From contig CM029118.1 in NCBI GenBank assembly GCA_016859345.1, positions 28,144,001 to 28,208,000 on the forward strand: a stretch of 64,000 nt of DNA. The letters are read 5' to 3'. The translations under genes and the position numbers were made by a program. This document shows positions 24,748-34,152 of this stretch, piece by piece. The notes beneath the pieces were generated by a model. It was not told where the DNA came from and ran no database searches. It saw only the letters and a list, made by a program, of their open reading frames with translations. The stretch is from Istiophorus platypterus (lineage: Eukaryota; Chordata; Actinopteri; Istiophoriformes; Istiophoridae). The stretch's first letter is position 1. Each line of letters starts with the position of its first letter.

Positions 24748-25015
24748 CTGAGAAAACAGGCTCACCACAAGAGCCAGTTAGTAGCTGTTCTGTTGTTTTC
24801 AGTCATATGACTTGGTCTTGGGAGATGGAATTTGCCCAAATGTTGTGAAATCGAGTTTTTAATTTTTCCCTTGAGAACTTTAAAGACTTATCATTCATAT
24901 TGGCTCAAAAACTGAGGTTGATTCTTCACCTTGGAAACATTACTTGAGAAAAGAGTCTCGCCACAAGGTCCATTTAGCAGCTGTTCTGAACGTTTTCATC
25001 GTATCAAGTTGTCTT
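24748..25015 (+). repeat. Pair of diverged direct repeats about 195 bp apart
   Basis: The left copy (24748-24820) and right copy (24943-25015) share GAGAAAA, CTC-CCACAAG, AGCAGCTGTTCTG-like and GTTTTCA-TCAT blocks in the same order. This suggests an old tandem duplication or two copies of a short repeat. Confidence 0.6.
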
Positions 25016-25385
25016 CATTAGCAGAAATGTATATTTTCAATGTCTGGCTGGCCTAATGACAAAAACCCTTTTGGAAAAAGCTTTGAGCAGACAGTGAGGG
25101 GAGCTCCAAATTTGTGTTTTGAGGCATTTCCTTTTTAAAATCAGCTATTCAGGGCTGCATTTGTGATGCACTTGAATAATTATGTGGAATTTAAACTTTT
25201 GAATAAATCCACTGCAAATATTAAAAATGTCCTTTTTGAACTTGCCTCATTGTTACAAATACAACCCACATATAAATACAACTGTCTCTTCAGCGGACTG
25301 ACCACTGGGATAAGCTTTCATCTGCTGCCCCCCAGTGTTGAACAGTAAAACGGTACAGTGGTGGGAGATGGTGTTATCTTGTAGA

Positions 25386-26074
25386 TACACTACTGGTCAA
25401 AACCTTAAATGGTACAAAGGTAAGCAGTAAACTGGCAAAGAAAAAACAATATGTATAGATATAAATTAAGGTAAGGTCACCAAAAACTGAAAAAAAAATC
25501 AGGATCAGGATTTAGACACTGGTTTACATATGGCTTTCCTGCAGCAATGGAAGAAAATCAAGCCTTCCTACAGGTTCCCCAACTTTTGTTAAGTAGAATT
25601 GAATATTGCCATTAGAAGAGTGAGAAAAAGGAAACAGTGGAAGACTGGTCGGCCAGAGGTTCATCCTTTAGCAAGAAAATGACTCAAAACATTAGAACAG
25701 AACTACAACGTGGCTTCACATGGAAGACCAGCACAGTCTCCAGACCTGAACAGGATGGAGCTGCTTTGAGATGAACTGGAAAGAGGGTGAGAGCAAAGCA
25801 AACTACAAGTGCAACACATTAATGGGAACTTCTGCAACAGTGTTGGGACCAACTTTCTGAACAATGTCTCATTTCCATTGTAGAAAGAACGTCACAAGTG
25901 TGTTTGTCTGCTGGATGAATCAAAAATTTAGATAAAATTAGGGTTTTCAGATTCCTTTTTTTATTAAATCTGTATCATTTATTTGTTGTTATAATTTCAT
26001 TAACACTGAGACAATACACTATGTAAATTTCAGTAATGTAGCAAAATTGGGGGTGACTTTTGACAGGTAGTGTA
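25386..26074 (+). mobile_element. Internally deleted Tc1-like transposon with terminal inverted repeats
   Basis: Both ends are visible. The left end TACACTACTGGTCAAAA (25386-25402) is matched by the reverse complement of the right end TTTTGACAGGTAGTGTA (26058-26074) at 15 of 17 bases, each beginning or ending with TA. Inside are transposase relics: 'GCCATTAGAAGAGTGAGAAA' from the N-terminal domain and 'CACAGTCTCCAGACCTGAAC' (encoding QSPDLN) from the catalytic domain. Most of the coding region between them is missing, so it is non-autonomous and immobile on its own. Confidence 0.9.
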
Positions 26075-26205
26075 CATTGTTGTCCCTGATTCATGGAGCA
26101 TATCAATAGAACAGGAAATGTGGGATGGTTGAGTGAAAAATCTTAAAGAGGAAAAAAGCACTGTGGGTAGACATAAAATAAAAACTGTCATAACAAAATT
26201 TCCAC

Positions 26206-26211
26206 TTTATT
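26206..26211 (-). terminator. Candidate dhcr7 poly(A) signal
   Basis: The first AATAAA I found on the minus strand downstream of the dhcr7 stop codon, about 1.26 kb beyond it. Closer variant hexamers (TATAAA) lie inside or next to the AT tract and near 27219. Use of this site is inference. Confidence 0.3.
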
Positions 26212-27286
26212 TTGTTACTTTATCCCTATAAAACAGGCAGTGCTGGTATCAGGAAATAAAACCCATACACAAAACAAATGTGATGGATAAACAGCAAAGA
26301 AAAAGAAAAAATATCAAGAGTTAAGAAATGGATATTACTTTGATCAAGACAACATGCTGGTTTAAAATGGACCAAATACAATGATATAACTAGTTTGTTA
26401 CATTTCAGAAAGCTTAAGGCTTAGTCAGTTAATCACATAGAACACAGAGTGCTGTCCACTGCTGTTTCATTGTTGCCCTGTCTATAACCAGCCTGAGTTA
26501 CGTGAACATGCTCCCTCGACCACAGTGAGTGCAATTCTCAACAACACAAGCAAATGACAGTGAATAAATCCAAGCACTTTGACAACCTTTATACAAAGAT
26601 TACACAACTTTTCATAAGGCAGGTCTCGTCGATAGAGCCAACAAATTACATTTGGTCCATTAAGCCTGTAGGGTAGCAACAAAATATAATTAATATTGAT
26701 TAATAAAAACATCAACTGTCAATGATGTCTACTCATTTAGTCTACAAAAGCCAAAACAATGAATAGTCCCTATCAATGTGACATTATCATACTGCAACAC
26801 ACTGTCTCTCTGAGCAATAATGTGTTAAATGTACAATTATATAATACAGAAAAGCATCCTATTCTCATATGTGAGAAACTGGAACTTTGTTTTGGTATAT
26901 TTCTTGATAATTGAAAAACTGATCAACTCATCATTATTTTTTTTCAATTAATCTGAAAAATTAATAAACCAAGTTGAAATATAACCCACACTACGATACT
27001 TTATGGGATTATCACAGAAATGGCTTTGTGTCTGGTCCTGATATTGGTTTGAGCTGGTTTAAGTTGTGCTTGGTCGTAGTAGTTCCAACTACCTTATACT
27101 ATTATTAAGTTTAACTGAGTTTAACTACGTAAAGCTGTCATAGCATAAAGAAAGCTGCAGACTGGTGTATCAAACTGCCTTTACAAAGGCAGAGAAATAT
27201 TGTAATGAATTGTACTGTTTATACACATACATACAAATTATAGAATGTATGAACACTAATGTTATTAGTGTTGTGCATTCTTGATT
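26212..27286 (-). other. dhcr7: Likely dhcr7 3' untranslated region
   Basis: Non-coding sequence downstream of the dhcr7 stop on its own strand, with no competing gene. Its extent depends on which poly(A) signal is used. Confidence 0.4.
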
Positions 27287-27287
27287 T

Positions 27288-27384
<97 letters not shown>

Positions 27385-27386
27385 TA

Positions 27387-27434
<48 letters not shown>
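27287..27434. repeat. Long AT microsatellite in the dhcr7 3' UTR
   Basis: About 148 bp of almost pure (AT)n with few interruptions (ATACAT, ATACTAT). It is self-complementary and ends about 35 bp downstream of the dhcr7 stop codon, so on the minus strand it should lie in the 3' UTR and could form a long hairpin in DNA or RNA (inference). Confidence 0.95.
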
Positions 27435-27440
<6 letters not shown>

Positions 27441-27468
27441 TCTCAATCTTCAATCTCCCTCCCCGTCT

Positions 27469-27933
27469 CTAAAACACTCCAGGAATCAGCCGATAGGGCA
27501 CAGCATCTGTGTAGCGTTTCCAGTCCTTGCCATACTTGCTGCTGCAGCGGTGCTCATCACGCACACAGCGGTGGACCAGCAGGATGGTCATGTAAACAAT
27601 GTAGAAGTACGGCAGAATGTGGCCAAAGCCACAGGCTGCACAGTAGGCCAGAGAACCCATCAGGTCACCGGTGTAGTTGAAGTGCCGGGCCAAACCCCAG
27701 AAACCCGAGGTCAGGAGCTTGCTGCGGTGGATGCCACCGTCAGCAGAGCGGTACGAACACTCAATGTATGTTGGCTTGCGGCCCCAGATGGAGCAGGAGC
27801 CCTCTGTGCGCCGGAACAGGTCCTTCTGGTGGTTGGTGGAGCGGAAGATGTAATAGCCCATGAGCCCGAACAAAAGGATGGCTAGGGCATGGAGGTTGGA
27901 AAGCTGAACTGGGTGGTACACCAGGTACAGACC
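27469..27933 (-). CDS. dhcr7: dhcr7 coding exon 7 (last), stop codon TAG
   Basis: Residues 325-478, phase 0 start after the acceptor TTTGTCTCTCCAG. Encodes YLVYHPVQ, NHQKDLFRRTEG, the sterol-reductase signature and the conserved C-terminus. This is the largest exon, as in mammals. Confidence 0.97.
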   Translation of the reverse strand, partial: GLYLVYHPVQLSNLHALAILLFGLMGYYIFRSTNHQKDLFRRTEGSCSIWGRKPTYIECSYRSADGGIHRSKLLTSGFWGLARHFNYTGDLMGSLAYCAACGFGHILPYFYIVYMTILLVHRCVRDEHRCSSKYGKDWKRYTDAVPYRLIPGVF

Positions 27934-30900
27934 CTGGAGAGACAAAAACAAATGTATTTACACTTATTGAATTTTAAATTAATCTATAATTCAAATGTCT
28001 ATGCTGGAGTGTGGCATACATTCAATACTAAAAACATTTATTTTTTAAATGTACTTTCAACACAGAATACGTTGTAATAATAACATAGAAACCAGAGATT
28101 CAGCTACAATACAACTTGGCACTAAGGTTTTGCATTTTTATTTTACTCTACTTAAACAAAAAAAAAAACAAAACCTTTGCCCGATATCATGTAGGTATTT
28201 ACACACGATATGACTCTAAATAAGTGTTTATAACAAATGTGATTTTACAATATAATTATAACTGTGTTTATATAATGTACATGCTAGCATACAGGATGTT
28301 TGTTACCTGCAGTGTGTAGAGGTATGGCAGCCAGACACAGTCTCCCCAGCCCAGATACCATCCAAAGTGGTCATGGCAGATATCAATGGTTTTCAGGTAC
28401 CATGCCTCGTTCCAGAAGAAATCCAACACATAAATGGCCTAAACAAAAATGCAAACAACCCAATTATCCATTTAATATAATGACTCACTGAGCAGTGTCC
28501 TCTATCTAAAGCCCTATCTGCAACAGTTACCAATCAGTGGAAAATGTTAAATGTCAACGAAGTTAGGAAAGTTTCCTGCACTTCTAAGCATACCCTCCCC
28601 ATTTAGGTGAAAAATGTAATGCAGAGTAACGCAAATATGTGATAAAAACGTGACATTTTAAACAACTGGCTAGGGTTACGCCTGATTCAGGTCAAAGACT
28701 CATAGCCAAAATGAGAAGTAATGAAGGTGTGTTTCATATAAATGGCAGTTGCTAATGAGTGTTGTCACGTTTTCATATTGAAGGACTTCTGCTTCCACAG
28801 GATCAGTACACAGAATTGAGGTGGACACCTTTATATTAAACCGATATATAGCCTTAATTTCTTATTCCTCTGTACCTGCAGTACATTGACCAGAATCATG
28901 GAGTTGGTGACTTGGCCGTACAGTTCTTGCTGCTTGGACATGTAGGACAGATTGATAAGGGTCCAGGCCACAATGCCGGGCCGGCCATTGAAGAACAGCT
29001 TGAAGTCAAACCACTTGCCAATCCGAGGGTTGAACTCAATTCCCATCATGTAGTTGTAGAAAATGTTCCCTGTGAATTTGCTGTAGAATGACAAAGAAAA
29101 CAGTGCAAACTAGCTGAGCATTAAGATATCATAAGCATTATGGAGATACAGAAAAGTTCTCTTCTGTAGAAAACTACTGCAAGTACTTGAGTCATATTTC
29201 CCTGTGTTTATCGTTACTCACCAATCCTCAGAGTTGGTGGGGAAAAGGTAAGCCTTTATGAAAGCAAAGGTAGAAACAGCATAGCCCAGTATGTTGGCAC
29301 ACCACATCAGAGGGATCCAGTTGTCAAAGATGATGGTGGGAGAAAACCACTGGAAATAGTGGGCATTTGCAAACCACAGGGCATGAGTGATCAGCCAGCA
29401 CTGCAGCCCATTGATCTCATACTTGTTAATCAGGCCTAGGGAATGGGGAAACAACACAGGAAGTTGGATTTTAAAAGATACCATCTATACACTGCTTTGA
29501 TAGTGAATGTCAAGGACGTGTTTTCAATGAGAAGGAAACGTTTTGTCACACTATTTGATCACTTTCACTAAATTGGGTGAAATGCTCTACCTCCTGATTA
29601 AACAATATGGTGAACTGATGAGCATGGGTATTTGTGTTTTAATTACCAGCAGGAGTTCGTGCTCCATCCTGAACTCCTCCAACATAGCCAGAAATGAACC
29701 TATGGATAACATCTGGAATACACAAATACAGGAACACCTAAGGGGCAAACACAACTTGTTTTAATTTGCTTGCATTTATCACAATTCCTTCCAGTTTAGC
29801 CACAGCTGAAGACAATGGAGATTTTTCGCATGTTGCATTCAGCATCTTTTCACTGCTTTGTATTGTCTATTTTTTCTTTCCCGCTTGATGTTCTTTACTT
29901 GTCTCCCTTTTCTCTCACCTGGAAGGCCACCCAGATGGCATATATCTTTGCAGCTGACCAGGTGAAGGAGGGTGCCCGGGCCCAGATGGAGACCAGTGTG
30001 GTCTCTCCTCTGTACAACTCAAACAGAGGCTGGGTGATGGAGCACTGGTACTGATCGCACGCCATCACAAAGTAGAAGACAATGAAGGGGGCAAAGCAAA
30101 GGAGGCCAATGACGCTAATCAGGGAGAACCAGTCCACCTCCCTGACAATGAATCAGATACACACACAGACACAGTATGAGGACCACGTGCTGTAATTCTC
30201 CTGTTAGACAAGTCAGTAAGAATGCATTGCACAAAGTTAAGGTGATGGTGTGTGTTGTGCAGTATAGCACTTTGTTACAGCAGACATTTGACTGTGACTG
30301 CAGGGAAAGCACTGGTAATACTAATAATATCAAAGATGATCTTGCTCCATCTAGCTTTTCCAGTGAGCCAGCATGCTGAATACCATAGCCATCTTTAGAT
30401 ATTCCCACTAAACCAAACTTATCAGAAAAAAAGTAGTAAATAAAATGTAAATGTGAACTAAATAATGAGAGAAATTGCCTTCTGCTTTTGTTATATTTGT
30501 TAAAGACCTTTCAGTGTAGACATTTTGGCTTTTCATAGTGGGAAAGCACAAGTGAAATTTACTTAATTTGCAATTGCTCAGCTCCATCCGACGTCACCTT
30601 GCAATGAACTCACCCAAAAGGAATGTTGTCATTGTCATGTCAAAAGCCAAAAAGTCTGTTCTGAAAAAGGTCTATTAGCCCACAAGATGATTTGGCATAA
30701 AAAAAGCTTACTAATAATTAAATAACATCATAATATAATAAAGCGTAGTTTGCAGGAAATATTTTTGGTAGTCCACATTTTTCCTCATAACTTCCTCATA
30801 ATACACATCTCTCTTCCATGCCAGCTGCATGGCTTTGGGGATGGTAATCTTTCTGTCAGTCTTAAATATATCAACTGGTACTGGATGGATTGCCATGAAA

Positions 30901-31208
30901 TTTTGTACAGACATTAATGCCCCCCCCCCCATTTTCACTTATCCAGTTTGCACAAAATTTTATAAATATTCATGGTTCCCAGCGGATGAATCCTAATGAG
31001 TTTGGTCAAGTTGTACTTTGTGATAAACTTGTGGTGGATCTTGTGGGGATGTATTTTAGATGATACAACAGCCAACAGCACCCTGTGACATAACAACTCA
31101 CCATGCTCTCCCCCACTGTGCTGGGGGCTCCCTCTGTTCAGATGCTTTCCCATTGGCACTGGGCTGAGTTCGTCTCCTGGTGGCCTCCATGGCCACTGCA
31201 CCATTCAT
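27469..31208 (-). CDS. dhcr7: 7-dehydrocholesterol reductase, complete gene (7 coding exons)
   Basis: The last step of the Kandutsch-Russell cholesterol route: NADPH-dependent reduction of the C7-C8 double bond of 7-dehydrocholesterol, in the ER membrane. It also limits vitamin D3 precursor. Seven exons (31208-31102, 30141-29919, 29737-29647, 29435-29222, 29080-28876, 28438-28307, 27933-27469) have GT-AG borders and join in phase to 478 codons; human DHCR7 has 475. The sterol-reductase signature SGFWGLARHFNYTGD lies at residues about 400-414, and its Arg407 corresponds to the human R404 mutated in Smith-Lemli-Opitz syndrome. The C-terminus DEHRCSSKYGKDW...PGVF is typical of the family. The protein is polytopic and hydrophobic throughout. 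Seven coding exons match the mammalian exon plan. All key motifs are intact, so I regard it as functional. The start ATG at 31208 lies 2 bases after an acceptor; a second in-frame ATG with a better context is codon 7. Confidence 0.97.
28307..28438 (-). CDS. dhcr7: dhcr7 coding exon 6
   Basis: 44 codons (residues 281-324), AIYVLDFFWNEAWYLKTIDI onward to YLYTLQ. It contains the conserved HDHFGWYLGWGD block of the C14/C7 sterol reductases. Acceptor TTTGTTTAG, donor CAG/GTAACA. Confidence 0.97.
28876..29080 (-). CDS. dhcr7: dhcr7 coding exon 5
   Basis: One base completes Cys212, then 68 codons (KFTGNIFYNYMMGIEFNPRI to VNVLQ). It includes the family block EFNPRIGKWFDFKLFFNGRP. Acceptor TTCTACAG, donor CAG/GTACAG. 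Confidence 0.97.
29222..29435 (-). CDS. dhcr7: dhcr7 coding exon 4
   Basis: GC + 70 codons + TG, residues 141-212 with split codons at both ends. LINKYEINGLQCW and FSPTIIFDNWIPL are strongly conserved. Acceptor CCCTAG, donor TTG/GTGAGT. Confidence 0.97.
29647..29737 (-). CDS. dhcr7: dhcr7 coding exon 3
   Basis: 30 codons plus one base (residues 111-141), VFLYLCIPDVIHRFISGYVG onward to GARTPAG. Acceptor CCCCTTAG, donor GCTG/GTAATT. Phase agrees with both neighbours. Confidence 0.95.
29919..30141 (-). CDS. dhcr7: dhcr7 coding exon 2
   Basis: One base completes Trp36, then 74 codons beginning EVDWFSLISVIGLLCFAPFI and ending WVAFQ. It contains the first transmembrane segment and the conserved MACDQYQC. 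Acceptor TTGTCAG, donor CAG/GTGAGA. Confidence 0.97.
30770..31040 (-). repeat. Dispersed repeat family C, copy 2, inside a dhcr7 intron
   Basis: On the minus strand it contains ATTAGGATTCATCC..CTGGGAACCATGAA, 'CAAAATTTCATGGCAATCCA' and 'AAAGCCATGCAGCTGGCATG', the 3' portion of the repeat seen at 23440-23520. It lies between coding exons 1 and 2, contains a C homopolymer (30920-30930, plus strand) and does not touch splice sites. Confidence 0.5.
31102..31208 (-). CDS. dhcr7: dhcr7 coding exon 1 (start codon)
   Basis: 35 codons plus TG. The hydrophilic cytosolic N-terminus begins MNGAVAMEATRRR and ends QWGRA(W), matching the end of the mammalian N-terminal exon (QWGRAWEVDWF across the junction). 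The rest of this N-terminus diverges freely between species. Donor GCATG/GTGAGT; acceptor CACCAG two bases before the ATG. Confidence 0.92.
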
Positions 31209-31570
31209 CTCTGGTGAAGGACAGAGTTATCAGGCTATGATCAGTTATGTAGTGGCATGGTGCACTTTGTACACACAGTCATTTCAAAACAGTGCAACCC
31301 ACAGACGGATACAGTGTAGTTGTGAGTACTCATGGCCCACAGTCAAAGTATCATAACAGGTCAATTCAATGAACTATACATTTGCAAATTAAGGAACTGG
31401 GGGAATTAAAAGGCTTTTACTTGGAAACGTAAAATGAACAGGGCCTTGGGTGCAACTCAGCTTGATAAAGCTAGTTTGTACGGCAGACTCTGGACACATG
31501 GATGCCGCCCTATTTATTCAGCTGAAATAAAAGGTTTTGTTCTCTGTAGCTGCAAATGTTTTCTCTCTCT

Positions 31571-31781
31571 CAGATCTATATCTATATCTATGCCTATATA
31601 TCTATATGGACATATATCTATATAGATATATGGATATATTTCTCTCTCTCTCTCACACACACACACATTTCTCAAGCAAAAGTTATGCAAAGTCAGCTGG
31701 AATGTTTCACACTAAAGCTCCACCACCGACAGAGCTCCAGCGAGCTAGATGCTACGTCTGTCTGTCTGTCTGTCTGTCTGT
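31571..31781. repeat. TAGA/TCTC/CA and TCTG low-complexity tracts
   Basis: A compound simple-sequence region (TATATC, TCTC, CA) at 31571-31668 and a (TCTG)n run at 31756-31781. Both lie in the first dhcr7 intron, just downstream of the CpG island on the minus strand. Confidence 0.85.
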
Positions 31782-31974
31782 CCAACATATCCGAGTCCAT
31801 CTGCCATGACGAGACAGAGGAAAGGGGGAAAGGGAGAGGAGCAACCCGCTGGAGAACTTTGGCAAATGCGAAAGCCGTGGTCTTCCTGGAAAGTAATTCA
31901 GTTAAACTGAATGTTGGTACTTTTAGTCTGCTGCATGTGTCTCTTTTTACGCTACGCGACCTTGAACTAACCAC

Positions 31975-32370
31975 CTGAAAACAACCGATCGACGGCCGAT
32001 ATCCGCCGAATCCCCGCTGACGCCTGTGACAAGGCACAGCGAGCTCATGGGCATGAAACGAGGTTAAACCCGCATCGCACGGACCCCGACGCCGCCACAG
32101 GTGAGGTTACCTGACGCCGGGTCGCTCTCGGCCGTCGGCGGCTGTCGGACGCTGACTGATCGGCTCCTCGTCCCTCGACACCTGGCGCAGGTCGACGCCT
32201 GATCGCTGCTCAAAGCGCGGGGTGGAGCCGCAGACTCCGCCCATAACGCCACCGCGCATCGGGGTCCGGCCAATAGCGTCGCTGCGAGGGCGGGTCCGGT
32301 GGGGACCTCCGGCCTCCTATTGGCTGCGGCCAGCTGGAGCCACCGGCCCCTGATCGGGTCGCGGTGCTTG
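31975..32370 (-). promoter_or_regulatory. dhcr7: CpG-island promoter of dhcr7
   Basis: An abrupt rise in G+C and CpG density in otherwise AT-rich DNA, upstream of the dhcr7 start exon. On the minus strand a strong donor, GTCAG/GTAACC, ends at 32111, so the first non-coding exon probably ends there and splices to the acceptor at 31211. Upstream are CCAAT boxes at 32270-32274 (plus strand) and 32319-32323 (minus strand) and GC boxes at 32237-32242 and 32288-32294. No TATA box was seen. The transcription start site is not determined. Confidence 0.8.
32237..32274. promoter_or_regulatory. dhcr7: Candidate sterol-regulatory module: GC box, SRE-like site, CCAAT box
   Basis: CCGCCC (32237-32242) is immediately followed by ATAACGCCAC (32243-32252), which matches the SREBP consensus ATCACCCCAC at 8 of 10 positions. 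CCAAT (32270-32274) follows after 17 bp, a spacing typical of SREBP/NF-Y pairs in cholesterol-synthesis genes. The individual sites are visible; their function is inferred. Confidence 0.45.
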
Positions 32371-32836
32371 AATGGTTCAGGCAGAGTAAACAAAGAACTG
32401 GCAACGTTATGAAATACTAGTAATTATTGTCCTTCTTGTGGGACGAGCACTGGTCTGTGGTATCCTAGTTTGTTTTTTTATTATAAATTACTACGTCAAC
32501 TTAATACCAATGATAAAGAGCCACCTTTTGCATAAAAGCAGTTCTCCCTCTATAAATCATTTGTTAGGCAAGAAAAAAAATGACTTCTAATGATCTAAAA
32601 ACCACATTAATTAGAAGTTATCAAATTCTCATATGTGTGTGTGTGTGTGTTGTTTTTAGATAATTAACATTTGAAACAAATAGTATTGTACCATCTTTAA
32701 CGGCAAAACCGTGCAGATGAAAAAAATCTAACATGTCATCCTGTATTTCTGAATACTCAGTTGAAATTTCATGCTTGGACATAAGATTGTGTCTTAGAAG
32801 GCAAGTAATATTTGATTAACATAATCTCTGATATAT

Positions 32837-33140
32837 TCATTTACATAATTCCGTAGTATTTAAAACAGCTAAAAAGAATATCATTCCTGAAATGTTTAGA
32901 GGGAAAGTCAGGCCAACCCAAAGTACAGTCATGATCCAGGGCACAAAAGAACCTTCACGCCGACCAGAAAGCACAGGAAAGGTCAGTGTGGGCCCAGATT
33001 GTTCCCTCTGGTACCGAGGAAGTTCTAATGGAGCCTTAGAACGGCCTCCGGTTGTAACCATAGTAAGAATCATAGCACCTTTGACATCGGTAGGCCCTGT
33101 GCTTCCAGGTGTATGTACATTAAAGAAACACTAGAGGGTA
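32837..33140. other. Unexplained higher-complexity block
   Basis: A 300-bp segment with higher G+C than its surroundings and open frames on both strands (plus 32892-33134, 80 codons; minus 32837-33073, 78 codons). Neither frame resembles a family I know. It would fall in the 3' UTR of the unnamed minus-strand gene at 33235-34133 if that transcript extends to a poly(A) signal near 32480. Confidence 0.35.
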
Positions 33141-33234
33141 GTACTTAGCTGTAACATAATCAGGTAGTTGCGTAAACTGAAATAAACTGTTACAACTGCT
33201 GTACAAGTTAAGGGGACAAAAGTCATCCAGCCCT

Positions 33235-33531
33235 TTAAAAGCCCATACATTCACCACCTGCCCTGGGAGAGGTGCCCAGAATTTGCTCCTCATTTACATT
33301 ACGTTTACAGCAATCTCTGAACTCATCCTGCTGAGAGATCAGACAGTTAGCTCTCCCCTGCACACTAGAAACCAGCAGGATGCTGGCTGGACAGAGCTGC
33401 ATCTGTTCCACAATGTGTGATCGCTCTGGAATTTTATACTGATCTCTCTTCAGTCGGGGGAACCACCGTGAAACATCCCAGGTCAGGGAGAACCACAGTG
33501 CATTGTCAAATGATGGACTCTTGTGCCAAAC
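33235..33531 (-). CDS. Last coding exon of an unnamed gene
   Basis: 98 codons plus TAA, opening after a very strong acceptor (polypyrimidine tract TTTTCTTCTTTTTG then TTGGCAG at 33532-33538). The protein begins VWHKSPSFDNALWFSL, continues SRWFPRLKRDQYKIPERSH and IVEQMQLCPASILLVSS, and ends GGECMGF. It is soluble in character, with many aromatic and basic residues, no transmembrane segment and codon usage like a real gene. The N-terminal 50 residues look domain-like and the last 40 look like a tail. I do not recognise the family. The preceding exon (34030-34133) ends in matching phase. It could be a fish gene with poor conservation or the 3' end of a longer gene. Confidence 0.6.
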   Translation of the reverse strand, partial: VWHKSPSFDNALWFSLTWDVSRWFPRLKRDQYKIPERSHIVEQMQLCPASILLVSSVQGRANCLISQQDEFRDCCKRNVNEEQILGTSPRAGGECMGF

Positions 33532-33589
33532 CTGCCAAAAACAAAAAGAAGAAAACCATCATCAGGAGAAAATAAAATGAACCTCTAGC

Positions 33590-33643
33590 CACATTTTATT
33601 AATAAAAAAAAAAAAAAAAAAAAAAAATAATAATAATAATAAT
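33590..33643. repeat. Poly(A)/(TAA)n tract
   Basis: TTTTATTAATAAA followed by about 25 A residues and (TAA)n. It could be a simple repeat or the tail of an old retroposed sequence on the plus strand. It lies in the intron between the last two exons of the unnamed gene. Confidence 0.8.
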
Positions 33644-34029
33644 GTTAGTTTTATACCTTGGCCTTGTACATAGTAAAAAAGAAATAGCTATTTGTACGAA
33701 GACTTGAACCTATAATTTATAGAATTTTCGCACATTAGAAAACCTGCTTATGGTTAACTCCTGTTGGAACATCTGAGTTGACAGATTTTGGTCATTCAAG
33801 CCCTTGTGAAAAGAGTCCTGTTATAAAGTGCTACATGATTTTCTTAACAGGAGAGAGAGCACTTTTTAAACCTGCAGCATTAATTCCAATATAATTTAGA
33901 TGGGAGAAAATCCTATTTATCTTGATATCTACTTTTGAAATGTGTTGAAATATTAACAGTTGATGAAAGGTATTTCCTTGCTCTACTGTATCTAATATTG
34001 TGTGTGGGGATAAATTCCTGTTTCCTTAC

Positions 34030-34133
34030 TTGTGGCTTTTTGAACAAAGTTAGACATTCCACCATCAAATTATCCCCCATGTAATCAACACCAAATGGGC
34101 TCCTTCTGAGAGCATTAAAAAACTCTGATAACA
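34030..34133 (-). CDS. Penultimate exon of the same unnamed gene
   Basis: 104 bp: two bases complete a codon from an upstream exon, then 34 codons LSEFFNALRR followed by SPFGVDYMGDNLMVECLTLF and KKPQ. The donor is CCACAA/GTAAGG, phase 0, joining directly to VWHKSP of the last exon 499 bp away. The acceptor (CTTACCAG) has a weaker pyrimidine tract. Residues GVDYMGD and LMVECLTLF look like part of a helical domain. No further upstream exons could be identified by eye up to 48.9 kb, so the gene is either long-introned or 5'-truncated. Confidence 0.5.
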
Positions 34134-34152
34134 CTGGTAAGTATTGTAGCTG

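Noticed and set aside
1..27000. Search for 5' exons of a shank2 gene, expected next to dhcr7 from human order
   Set aside because: No coding text or splice-bounded exon of that family was seen; exons may lie outside the window.
27265..27472. Tyr-Ile repeat proteins
   Set aside because: Translation of the AT microsatellite.
27550..27885. Plus-strand 111-codon open frame
   Set aside because: It is the antisense shadow of the last dhcr7 exon, which is unambiguous.
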